A DNA stretch of 64,000 nucleotides, from positions 1 through 64,000 of the forward strand of contig VIIQ02000857.1 in the NCBI GenBank assembly GCA_007449985.2, given 5' to 3'. A program made the position numbers and the translations under genes. This document shows positions 37,767 to 48,933 of the stretch, one piece after another. The DNA is from Desmodesmus armatus. Taxonomy: Eukaryota; Chlorophyta; Chlorophyceae; Sphaeropleales; Scenedesmaceae. The notes below the pieces were generated by a model, which was not told where the DNA came from, made no database searches, and worked only from the letters and a program-made list of their open reading frames with translations. Position 1 is the first letter of the stretch. Each line of letters starts with the position of its first letter.

Positions 37767-39372
37767 ATGCAAACCGCAGCGCGCCTGGGCCGTGCAGCTC
37801 TCCCCGTTGTGGGAGCAGGCGTGGCAACCGTAGTGTCAGGCCCTGCACACGCAGATGCCGGTCCTTCTGCTGCAGTGTTGGACCTGCCCAGGAGGAGGGT
37901 CTTTGATGACTGGCAGCTTGCAGACTTGAAGGATGAGTCCGTCGTGCTGTTCAGTGCAGCAGACATTGACAGTGCCATGGGGCTGCTGACGAGGTGAGCT
38001 GCATGGGCAGGACTCAGGGCAGGCAAACTTCCGTCTTGGGGAGAAGACAGCCTGGGTAGTCACAGTAGCCTGCAGTCAGCCTTCCCCAGGTGCCTATAGC
38101 ATATTTCATCATGGACATGTTTGAACGCCATCCAGTACTTGCATGGACAGCAGCACCGCTCAAATGGCACGTGTGCTGGTTTTTATGTGACAGGCCACAG
38201 CAGACAGCTGCCATTGAGGAGCTTGACAGCAGCGACTGCAGCAGCGATGGTACAGTAGATGACGTCATTGAACGCCACAGCTACACCGTCACAGAGGCGA
38301 CCTGCACCAGCTTTGGATTTGACTCCAGCCTGTTCACAGTGGCCGCCCGCCTGCTCAAGTCCCCTGGTGTGCAGCGTGAGATTGTGTCAGCAGCACTGTC
38401 AGACCCTGAGGTGTTTGACATCCTGGCAGGGAAGATGGACCTGGTGAGACGCACTGACTGGGCGAGACCCACTAGCCTGCAGCCGGGGATGCATCAGACA
38501 GCGCCTGTCACCCGTTGCAATGCATGAACACAGGTGCAGTCCACCATCAAGTGGCAAAGCAGGCTCAACATATGCGGGCCCGGGTTTTCACTTGCTGGTG
38601 GGCTGCACGTGTAGTCATGCATTGCAGCTGGTGACATGCGCTGTGTGACAGGCGCTGTGTGATGCATCACCGGGAGCTGACTAGCAGCTGGTGTTGCACG
38701 TGATGCATTGCAGCAACTTGTTTGTGCAGGGTGCTCGAGTAGTCTGTTTGCATGGCAGGAATCAGTGCTGCATGATGTCTGCAGAATTGCTGCTGGTGGC
38801 AGCAAACATGTGATGTGGCGGTCAGTTTTGCTGTCAACAGCAAGATTCATGCAACACAGCCAAATTGAGCACAAAATATGATGCAGCATTGCCAACGGCA
38901 TGACATTCAGCGTGCTTGCTGACACATGCTGTGCCCGCCCTGCCCTTGTGCTGGCTTTTCCCGTTGTCATGTGCTATCCCTGCATCAGCCTGGCTACCTG
39001 GGCTCCCAGGGCCTGGCCGCCAGGGGCCTGCTGACAGGCACAGACACCCTGCATGGAGGCATGCAGGATGTCACCTCAGCACAGGCCACTGATGACAGCA
39101 GCACGGGTTTACTGGACGATGTGTCAGCTTGGGCTGCAGACTGTGTGGAGGGGCTGGGGCATGCAGTGGTGCGGCTGGGGCGCTGGATGCGCCGCACACT
39201 GTCGGGGCAGCAGGAGGAGGAAGAGGCGGCCAGCAGCAGCACGGCATCTGCTGACAGCAAGGCTGCAGATGATAGCGCCTTCCTGCGGCGGGTGGGTGGT
39301 GGCGCTGTAGCAGTTGTTGTGGCCATGGTTGCAATCATCGCAGTTGCGCTGTTGAAGAAGGGCAGGAGGTGA
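37767..39372 (+). CDS. Putative tail-anchored protein, unknown family
   Basis: Three exons join in frame to 286 residues: 37767-37993, 38194-38443, 38989-39372. The N-terminus MQTAARLGRAALPVVGAGVA is basic and hydrophobic and could be an organellar presequence or a weak membrane segment. The middle is acidic (ELDSSDCSSDGTVDDVIERH) with a helical part VAARLLKSPGVQREIVSAAL. A Glu/Ser-rich linker leads to a single C-terminal hydrophobic helix (GGGAVAVVVAMVAIIAVALL) followed by KKGRR. A C-terminal helix with a short basic tail is typical of tail-anchored proteins of mitochondrial or plastid outer membranes. I do not recognise the family. Intron 2 holds a long hairpin. Confidence 0.65.
38488..38668. 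repeat. Imperfect long inverted repeat in intron 2
   Basis: Left arm 38488-38553 pairs with right arm 38589-38668 around a 35-nt loop. The right arm carries about 14 extra bases in its middle. The outer ends (GATGCATCAGACAGCGCCTG with its complement) and inner ends (CAGGTGCAGTCCACCATCAA with its complement) match best. Confidence 0.65.
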
Positions 39373-40304
39373 TGGGGAGGGCACAGCATCAATCCCAAAG
39401 TGGAAGGTCTTTGCAGCGTTGCCGGCTTCTCTGGCTGCATGGCTACAGGTGCTAGAGGCATTGTTGCAAAGGCTGCTGGCTGTATCAACGTTTTTGGCAC
39501 CTTCTGTCATGTGTTGTATGACGTACGCGGTGTTGGTGTAGGTTGTCATCAGCCTCATGAAGTGTACAACAGTTGTAGTGCCATATGTACTGTGTGCCCT
39601 GGAGTGTCGGGGTTTCGATGATGCGTGTATGATATGTGTGTGTACTGGGTTACTGGGTGATGACATGTAGGCTGACTTTGTTCACCTGCAGGCTTAACAA
39701 CTTGGCTCTTGTGAGTGTGTTTGTAGCGTTGCCGTTCGGGTGTGCTGACTCAGAAGGGGTTCCAGCCGGCATGTGCGCCTTTGCGCAGATGTGGCAACAG
39801 GCTCGAGTGGCAACATGTATACAGAAGGCAACATGTAAGCAGAATTACATGCATGACATATGTGTGTCGTACGTACATGGATGACTTGGCAATTTTGTTC
39901 ATAATTGGCACATCACCACAGCATGGTGTCGCACCTCAGCCTGGCGTAGCGCCAGGCATTGCTCTGAAGCAAAGTAGCTGCAGGCAGGCTGGTGCCAGTT
40001 TTCCAGACCAAATGCAAAGGGTGGGGGTTCAGGCGGTTGCAGACATGTGCAGCATGATGCAGTCGTCACACGGATATCCTAGGCCGGCACACTGCCGCAA
40101 TTGCACAGCCCATGATGCTTTATCACATCAAAGTTACACCTGTAGCTACTGCTTGGCTGTTGACCATGCCGCCGCAAGTGTACTCTTCGAAATCTTGCAA
40201 CAAGACATCAACATGGCCAGACATGCACGCTGGCAGCAAACAGCTTGCGACAACCTACAGCCTACTACAACAGCGATCCCATGCTGCACTGCTCTGACGG
40301 GCTG
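39373..40304. other. Convergent intergenic region
   Basis: 3' flanks of the tail-anchored gene (plus) and of the first LRR gene (minus). TTACA at 40133 reads TGTAA on the minus strand, about 170 bases past the LRR gene's stop, and may be its poly(A) signal. No coding frame recognised. Confidence 0.35.
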
Positions 40305-42210
40305 TCACTCTGCCAGTGCTGCGGCCGCCTGCTGTGCCAACTCGAGGTTGCTGTGGTCAAGGTGGAGCCGCAGCAGCTGGCGCCACACAGGCTCATCTCC
40401 AGGGGCCTGCACATCAGCACACAACCCAACAAGCAGCAATAGCAGCAAGCAGCACCCGCAGGCAGGGACATTGGCGGGTTGGGGGACTCTCCTGTGCGCG
40501 GATACATAGTAGTGACATGCCACAGCTACTGCAGAGGCAGTGGTGCAGCGTAGTGCCGAGTCTATTATTGCAAGTGGTGGGCACATCAACTTGCTACTGA
40601 ATAGCATGGCACATCCACTGGCAAGACTCAGGGGTGACCCTTGCTTCCACTTTTGCTGCAGGCTGCATGCTTGCGCAAGCCTACAACACACAAAACACAC
40701 TGCATCGCGCACATCAGTCAAAACGAGTGAACAAGCGAACGTGCTGACGTGCTGCAAGGAAACCCACCATGCTTTGGAATTTGCGTGTTCTGCGGCGGCC
40801 ACCATTGCGCCCCGTGAAAACAAGGCGTGTCAACTCCTTCATCTGGGCCACCTGCTGCAGGAGCAGCCCCTCTGCGGCACCCTCGCCCTCCCACACCTGC
40901 AGCTCCCTCAGCCCTGTCAGCTGCCACACCCCCTGCAACCCATCTGTTGAGCTGTAGGGAGGCTTCATGCTCAGCGTGTGCAGCTTGCTCAGCCCCTGCA
41001 GTGCGGTCAGCAGCTCTGCACTGTGCTGCAAGCCCGTCATGTCCAAGGACTGCAGCGCAGGACAGCAGCTGACAAGGCGGCTGCCTTCAGGCGCTGCTGG
41101 AGCAATGTCGCCCATGGGACCTGCGATGTTCAGCGTGTGCAGCTGCGGCAGCTGCCTGCCGGCAGGGAACATGTGCTGCCACAGATCTGCTGGCAAACTG
41201 CCGTAGCACCCCAATTCCAAGTACTGCAGCCCGCTGCTGGCTGTCAGGGGTAAGAAGGCTGCTGCAGGGGGACCGGGCCACAGCACCTTATCCACACAAG
41301 AAATGTGAGTGAGCTGCTGCATGTGTTGCAGCTGCGACAGAAGCTGTGCCGCCCCTGCTGCACCACCATCGCTGCTGTCACGGAGCTTCAGGTGCTGCAG
41401 CTTCGTCTTGCCAGCCAGTGCACCTGCCTCTGCTCGGCAGTTGACCAACTCGATGCGTGTCAGGTAGTGCGTGCCTGACAGCATGCTGCCAGTGATCCTT
41501 ATCCTGTTCTCATCTGCCAGCACGTCGCTCACCCGCAAGTCAACAAGCCGGGTCAAAGCCTGCAGGGGCTGCAGGGGGAGGCTGGTCCTGTCTGTGCAGA
41601 CAAAGTCGACGTGAGCAAGCTCAAGGTAGGTGAGCTTCTGCAGCTGCTGCAGCACGGCTGTGGGGAACCGCATGTTCCACCCAACTGGCCAGCTGAGGCT
41701 GAGGTGCTGCAGCCCAGCTGGCAGCTGCCACAGGGCTGCTGCCAGCGCAGTGGCTGTTGTATTGGCTGTCGCCCGAGACGTTTCATCATCCAGCAGGGTG
41801 CAGTTTTTCAACTGCAGCAGCCTGAGGGTTTTGGCTCCCAGCATGCCATGGAAGCCATCGCCCTGCTGGATTCGCAGGCGCAGATTCTCAAGCTGCAAGC
41901 TGTGCAGCTGCAGATTGGGAAGCACTTCGGTGATCTGTAATATAGGGCCTACAACTGTTGCAATGTTCGTGAGGTCCACACTGTCAATCTGCTTGCCATG
42001 CTTGGCCAGGTACCTCAGCACGCTGTTCGCCTGCTGCTGTTGGGTTACGTCTGTGCTGATGGTGCGTGGCACCAGCACAGCTACCTGGCTCAGCCTGCTG
42101 TGGGCCCTGGCGGCACTGAACAGGCTTTGTAGGTCGTCAGTGAGGTATTGCAGCACTGTCAGCAGCAGGGGCTCTGGCAGTGTGAGCAAGAAGGAGTCGG
42201 ACTCCTCCAT
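40305..42210 (-). CDS. F-box-like/LRR protein, tandem copy 1
   Basis: Two exons, 42210-40768 and 40406-40305, join in phase to about 514 residues. The start MEESDSFLLTLPEPLLLTVL begins a degenerate F-box-like segment (LPEPLLLTVLQYLTDDLQSLFSAARAH). The rest is leucine-rich repeats with LQxLTRLVDLRVSDV and LTGLRELQVWEGEG units. The last exon encodes APGDEPVWRQLLRLHLDHSN and a helix ending AAAALAE. That exon is nearly identical in the neighbouring paralogue, which supports both models although nothing else identifies the tail. A role as an SCF substrate receptor is inferred from the fold only. An ATG 18 bases upstream at 42228 is less likely, because a CAG acceptor precedes 42210 in both paralogues. 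Confidence 0.78.
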
Positions 42211-42780
42211 CCTGGAGCACAGACGCATGTATGCAGGTGAAGTCAGGTGAAAATGTCTTGATATATTGGGGAGTCAGTGCAACCATAGTTGCCTAGGCAT
42301 ACGGATGCTTGTGAGAGACAGCAGCAAGTCACCTTCCTCCTGATCGCCAAGGTAGTGCCTGTATACCTGCTGGGTTACCTTGGGTGCTCTGGTGATGTCA
42401 TCTGAAGCTGTGTATACTAGCAGCAGCCACAAGCTAGGATTGGCACTAAGCTGTTCTCTAAGTTGGGGATCGAGCAATACGGGCGGGCAACTGTGCAATA
42501 TAAACGTCTTGAAAGCGGCCGCAAGATATAGCAATTGCAAACGCAGAATATACTTTGCAGGACAAGGTAGCCTCAATGTCTAATTACGTATTGCCCTTGT
42601 GTTTCAGGCGTACAGGTTCAGGCAGTACCTGCCAGCTGACCCAGGATGATTGCTTGTCAGCTGCAGGCACAGGTGTGCCCCAGGCATCCAAAATGTGCCC
42701 CAGTTGACTGACAGCGCTGTTACAACGTATAGGTGTGTTGACAGTCAGCTACTACTCATATGGCCCTAACTCTGAAGTAC

Positions 42781-42836
42781 GAGTTGCACTCCTGCAGGAG
42801 TGCAACTCCTGCAGGAGTGGCAGCTGCCACTCCTGC
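42781..42836. repeat. Two adjacent perfect palindromes (28 and 26 bp)
   Basis: 42781-42808 equals its own reverse complement over 28 bp with centre CTGCAG. 42811-42836 does so over 26 bp with centre CAGCTG. They share the word GCAGGAGT and could extrude cruciforms or pair with one another. Confidence 0.95.
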
Positions 42837-42873
42837 CACTCCTGCCGCGCACAACACTAGTACTGACGTCTGA

Positions 42874-42995
42874 GTGGTTGTACAGACAATGTGGGAAGTA
42901 CCAGCGACCCAGGCAGCACTGCTGCCTGCTGAGCAGGCGGATTGTGGTTGTATAGACACTGTGGGAAGTTCCAGCGACCCAGGCCTTTGTGGTTG
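42874..42995. repeat. 80-bp spaced direct repeat
   Basis: GTGGTTGTACAGACAATGTG and the following bases to GCGACCCAGGC (42874-42914) recur at 42954-42994 with three or four differences. A third, truncated GTGGTTGT appears near 42990-43000. Confidence 0.85.
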
Positions 42996-44408
42996 TGTTG
43001 TTGACCGCCTTGTGTCCACATGATCGGGCAAAAACACAACCCCGCTGATTTGCCTGGTGACCAGGCTGGTGAAGCAATCCCAGTACGCCTTGCACATCCT
43101 TGCACCTCGTTGAAAAGCATGCAGCCCCCCACCTCACATCACCCCAGACTAATACAGCTGCCAGCAGTGTCACTCAGGACAGGACAGTACAGCCACCTGA
43201 TTGTGACAATAACAACACCCGGCACCATGTGCGGTGCTCACTTTTGCTGACGAGCAAATCCCAGCACAGGCGCAATCCGACCCAGCTGTTGACATGGAGA
43301 CGATGCAGTCTGCCTTGCTGCAGCTTACTGCCTGTTGTTCAAAACTTAGACACTCTCGGGTGTAGCACATACAAGCTAGGGCACAGGAACGCACCAGCTG
43401 GCGCAAACCCCACAGCTGCCACTGCTACCACTTGACCCCAGGCCCACAACCATGCTCCTGCTGCAGTGGCTGCTTGAATCTGCTTGAGCCTGGTAAGCAG
43501 CAGTACAGTAGCACCAGTTCCAGCACTGCCACTGCCATGCGGTTGCACACTGCATCACTTGCTTGCATTGGCTGCTCCAGCTGCATGGTTGTCAAGATGG
43601 CAGATGCTGCTTCTGCTGGTGCTGAAAGTTGTGATGTGCGTGCCTTGCAGAGCCTGCATAGCCACCTCAGTGCGTCCAGCACGAAACCTGCACATGCGCA
43701 GGTCTGCCTGTACAGGCACAGGCCACAGACAGTGAGGCATGATACAGCATACCACACAGCACAGCAGGTCAGGCAAAGCAGCACAGCAGGAAAGAGCACA
43801 TGAGGCAGTTGCAGCACACACTATGCAACAACTGGCAGCCGTAAGCCACATATCCCAGAGGACCGCCCGCCTTCTGCTAACAGGGTCCAGCGTGTGTTAG
43901 TTGCCTTGTCCCCCTTTATACCATCATATTGCCACCCCATTGCAGGGCTCCTTGCCCCGTCTGGCCAGTACCCGTCTGCCTCCTCACACACTTCAGGATT
44001 CCTTGGATGGTGAGATGGTTCATGCATTGGCTGGTTGCGCTCCCTGTGTCTACACAGTACACCCCCCCCCCAGCCCCGCCCGTAGCACACCTAGCACTTG
44101 CCCTGGCATGCTTGCACCCCCCAGCCCGCCTGCCACCAGCACCCCACCAGACTGCCCCTAACTGGCGTCTGACGCATCCAGCGTGCTGACGCCACATGCT
44201 CTGCTGCTGTTCAGCATCACTGGTAGTTATAGGTGTAACACTGATTGGTTGATTGGTTTGCCTCAACATAGCAGTCTCTTCACAAGCACATTGCTGGAAG
44301 ACATTGTTAGGCTGTCAGCCATCTATCACCCACCCTATTTTGTTTACCAGGGGGGGAGGGGGGGGGGGGGCGTACCACCCACCCTATGGCTGTTGCCAAG
44401 CCTCACCC

Positions 44409-46268
44409 TCACTCAGCCAGTACTGCCGCCGCCTGCTGTGCCACTTGAGGGTCGCTGCTGTCCAGGTGGCGCCGCAGCAGCTGGCGCCACACGGGCTCAT
44501 CACCAGGGGCCTGCACATCCGCAGCAGCAGCAGAGGTACAGTTTGAATCGCAAGTTGCAAAACACACAGCTTGTTTGCAAATACACGGTATCAAGTTGGG
44601 CTGGGCACTTCAGTGCAAATCTGCATAGACATGGCACCCATAGGTTGCTTTCGCTGGTATTGTGCATCTGGAGACATCCCATCATGTGCAACAAGAAACA
44701 ACACAGGCCCCCTGCAGTCATATTGCCAAAAGGCATATCCCAGTCACGCTATGTCGGATCAGCTAGATCCTGCTTGAGAAGTTTTGCCCAGGTCATCCAA
44801 CAAGGGCTCAACCCACCTGAAATTTGAATTGGACCCACAAGTTGAGGCCCATTACTGGGACCAGATACGCCAGTGTGGTCAGTTGCTGCAGCTGTGTAAG
44901 CTGCAGCAACAAACCCTGCCTCTCTACTGCTGAAGGCACGACCAAGGTCAGCGACTGCAACCTTGTCAGCTGACATAGTGCCCCCAGACCCTCCTCTGCG
45001 GAATCAGTGTTATCCAACTGCAAGCTGTGCAGCCCGCTCAAACCGTTCAGGGGGGCCAGCTGTGCTGCATTGTATGGCACACTCTCCATGCACAGAGTCT
45101 CCAGTCTGGGACAGCAGCTGACAAGGCGGGTGCCCTCGGGGGCTGCCGCAAAGCCTGCGCCAGGGTGCCTGCACCAAGAGATGTCCAACTCCTGCAGATG
45201 GGGCAGCTGCCTTTCAACAGGAAAGACATGCTGCCACACATCTGCCGGCAAATCGCAGTCCCTGATGTTCAGATACTGCAGCCTGCTGCTTGCTGTCAGG
45301 GCTGAGTAGGCTGCTGCAGGAGGGTTGCCCTCCTCGACAGCCTGCATGCTTTGCTCCATGTACAGATAGGTCAGCTGCTGCATGTGCTGCAGGTGGGACA
45401 GCAGCTGCGCTACCTGTCCAGCATCCTTATAGCTCTCAAGGTCAAGGTACAGGTGCTGCAGCTGGGTCTTGCCGGCCAGTACCCCTGGCTCCATTTTCAC
45501 ACCACGGGACAGGTCCAGGCGTGTGAGGAAGTGCGCACTGGAAAGCATGCTAGCAGTCACTTCGTCATGATCCACATCTGTCAGCTGCAGATCCATCAAG
45601 CGAGTCAAGGCCTGCAGGGATTGCAGGCCGGAGCTGGCCTCGTCTGGGCCGGGGACCTTAACGTCAGAAAGCTCAAGGAAGGTGAGCTGCTGCAGCCGCT
45701 GCAGTACAGCTGATGGAAACTCGAAACTCCTCCCGAGTGAACAACCAACGGCAAGGCCACTGATGCACAAGTGCTCCAGCTCAACAGGCAGCTGCTGCAG
45801 CGTGCCTGCTAGCACATCAGCTGCTGCTTTGTCAACCAGCTTGCAGTACCAGAGGGACAGGTGCGTTAGGGGTGATGGGGCCCCACCAGCAGGCCCCAAC
45901 ACCCTCTGAAGGGCATCGCCCTGCTGCAGCCGCAGGTTGGCCAAGTATAAACTGCACAGCCGCAGGTCTGTGGGCAGCGGGCCAAGAACCGCTGTCCCAT
46001 ACCCCGTTTCACCCTCCAGCTCCAAGCTGTCAACGTGCTTGGCATGCTTCTGCAGGTACCTCAGCACACCGTCTGCCTGCTCCTGTCCGGTCACACCTAC
46101 TGTGATGCTGCGCAGGGCCAGCACAGCTGCTTGATGCAGCCTGCTGTGAGACCTGGCGGCACTGCACAGGCTGCGCTGGTCGTCGGCTGCAAGGCACTGC
46201 AGCACTGCCAGCAGGCAGGGATCCGGCAGAGCAAGCAGCAGGGACAAACGGCAGTCCTCACTTGCCAT
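44409..46268 (-). CDS. F-box-like/LRR protein, tandem copy 2
   Basis: Two exons, 46268-44817 and 44510-44409, join in phase to about 517 residues. The start MASEDCRLSLLLALPDPCLL leads into the F-box-like segment LPDPCLLAVLQCLAADDQRS. Leucine-rich repeats follow, such as LQQLTFLELSDVKVPG and LTRLQSLTLVVPSAVE. The tail exon reads APGDEPVWRQLLRRHLDSSD and ends AAAVLAE, matching the tail of the copy at 40305. Intron position and phase are the same in both, so they arose by tandem duplication of a two-exon gene. The two are well diverged in the LRRs. As with the other copy, the F-box is degenerate and an interaction partner is unknown. Confidence 0.78.
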
Positions 46269-48933
46269 CCTGCAGGGCAACACACACGCATGAGCTCGCC
46301 CAAAAACAGTGGTGGCTTCGTAGGGCTAAACAAACAAGCTGTGAAGACGGGGAAAGCCTGGTAACAAAAGCAGCACTCAGCACTAGTGGAGTGCTAGCAG
46401 TACTGGTGACAGAAGCAGCACATGAACTGGGACAGCAACTTTTCCGGTGACTCCTTACCAGTGCTCTGGATGATTAAGCTTTGCTTGCATTGCGTTGGCA
46501 GAGGAATTGTGTTGGTGCGGTGGTTTCGGAAACTGGCGGGAACACTTGCAGAGAGAAGCAAAACCGTTCAGCTGAAAAGACTGAGGGCAAGCATATGAAA
46601 CTTTCAAGAAATCTTAAGGCATTTGACAGCTGTTGACCCGGTTGGATTGAGTCCCGTTCATGACCAAGTGCTGCGGCAGCGGTGGTTGCGACGGTTCCCA
46701 AACTGTCGTCACCCGGAGTCAGCTGCTAGCGAAGATTGCCAGCTGTCGTATCATGAATGATTCGACAGAGGGATAACCCAGGCAGGTGTGCATATGACAG
46801 GTTTGGCCAACCAAAAACAGTGGCATAGCCAGCAGCGCCGCGTGCACGTGGCCAACCAGGCTCAGGGCGAAACTTGCATAAACATGCTTAAACACCCACA
46901 CCAGACTAAGCAGGACCAGTGTCTCTCAAATACCTCGGCCAGCACCTACATGATCTCTAAGCAACATGTAGGAAGCTAGCTTGCTGCATGTGCAGCCTCT
47001 GCCATAAAGCATACCACATGAAGTTCCCCGTCCTAGGAGGGACAGCACATCAACAAGCTATGTGGGGCAGTGTGTTGATGCTGAGTTGCAAACCCAAAAC
47101 AGAGGGCCTGAAAAGTTTGCTCGTCTTGAGGCCTATCCTCAAGCAGAATGTATTTTCATACAGGGGGGTGCCTTGCGTGAACAGGCACTTGCGAGGCCAA
47201 CAATGATGTCAAACTTATGGTATTTTTTGGTATGCACGGCATGTTGACATGCCTGGTACATGCCAGCAGCACCGTAGCAGTTGCCAGTGGTCATGGCAGT
47301 GAATCCCTACACATACGGCTGGAGTGTTGATCTACCCTGACGCCTTTGACAACGACCTCATCACACACACCAAGAATGAGGCAGAGACCTTGGTCACCTA
47401 TGGCAGCTCACTGGGCCATGCTACAGGGCACCCACACAGGCCCCCACCAGGAGGCACTGCTGCAGCACCTGCGGGCCAGCAGGAGTTGTGAGTCCGTTGG
47501 CTGTTGCCGCAACAGCTGGCGGGGCCTGTCAGCTTGACATCGTAAGTATCGTCATGTTTTCAAGCCCCCAGCGGGGCAGCAGGATAAATGACGCACCTGA
47601 CGCCGCTGTGTCGCAGCGGCAGTTGCCACTGGTCAGGACAGTAGCTGCGCGTTGACAAACCCAACTGGCTGTCCGTGTTATGATAAAGAGCAGCATTGCA
47701 GTACTGTGACCGTCATGTGCGGCATGCCTGCCATGTCCTTTGGGGTGGGCCAGCAGGGGGTCTGGGCCCTTGACATGTTACATATTGCTGCACCGGCTTG
47801 GGTATACATGTGACAGCTTGTCACTGGGGTGTGTGATGTGTCTGAGCCTGACTTTGGCACATGTGTTGCGAGCACGCTTGATTGCAGCATCCCAGCTTCA
47901 GGCTGGCCACTAGCTAGTGGCCTATAGGTCCAGTGATGTGAGTGACTGTTGAACGATGTTGATGGGTTTTGTGTTGTACGCGAGTAGCAACAGTTGGTGA
48001 ATTCAGACCTGGGGTTCAAAAGTCATCAGGGGTTCCTTGAAGCAGCTATTGAACGTCCTCCAAATTCAGTCCAGAGGGCATGTCACATCTTGATGGGTGC
48101 TGTGATGATGCTTGCATGAAAGGCACCAGTGCTAGTGAAGCACCATGCATGCCTTTTGCTGCAAAAGCTGTGCTGCCTGTGATCAGGATGATCCCAGGGG
48201 TTCAGTTGCACCACTGGCAAGGTGCTGTGAACTGTTGTAGGCATGTTGGCTGGAAACTGTCAGTACAGTGTACATGCAACACGTTGCTTTTGAGCAGCAC
48301 TCCTGCTGCATCAGCTGCCCGATGACGCAAGAGCCAAGCAGCCATGGTCAGAGTGAAGTGCTCCATCATGGCATGAACATGAATGTCAGTTGTGTGACGC
48401 ACCTCAGCATCGTGCACTGCTGAGCAGCCATGTCAGATTGCGCACTGTGCACCGTGGCTACCTCGGATGCATCATGCCACAAGCATGACAGTATTTCATA
48501 TTCTATTCAATCTCTTTGACTTTTCCAGATTGCACGCTGCCGCACCTACCCTCACACATCAGGTGCATGGTCATGTCAGAAACATGGTATCATGAGCGTC
48601 AGACGTGTGTTGCAAGAGTGTAAATTGGGATCGTGTGTGAAAAACATGCATCACCACAGACTGTGCTTTCCAGGCATGTCCTGGCACGACAGGTTACACA
48701 GGTGCGCACCCTGCATGCACAACTGTCTGCTGCTGCAATCCACCACCTGCTTCCAATGACTTCTCACCCCTCCAATCCACCACTCTCCACAAAAAGCAAC
48801 TCCTTCCACACATACGACAGTGAAAAACTGCGAAGACAGGAAGCAAGGCCAGCAACAAAACAAGCTGCAACACCTGTCGGCAGACTGCACGCCCGAACAA
48901 GGTGCTAACCTGCACACCGCATGCATAACCCCC
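46269..48933. other. Long intergenic region, possible orphan exon
   Basis: Upstream of LRR copy 2 and downstream of the ZC3HC1-like gene. The one coding-like piece is at about 47324-47488 (plus), reading VLIYPDAFDNDLITHTKNEA and ending GQQEL just before GTGAGT, a plausible donor. I find no partners for it. The remainder holds no recognisable gene. Confidence 0.3.

Larger units (their letters stand above)
42211..44408. other. Intergenic region between LRR paralogues with palindromes and short repeats
   Basis: No supported gene. It holds perfect palindromes at 42781-42808 and 42811-42836, two copies of a roughly 42-bp sequence spaced 80 bp apart (42874 and 42954), and a run of Gs with interruptions at 44351-44370. 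Open frames at 43400-43850 are Cys/Ala-rich, occur on both strands and show no family resemblance. Confidence 0.5.

Noticed and set aside
43376..43851. Cys/Ala-rich minus-strand frames as a small secreted protein
   Set aside because: Overlapping frames are open on both strands, no signal peptide or family pattern is clear, and no splice partners are seen.
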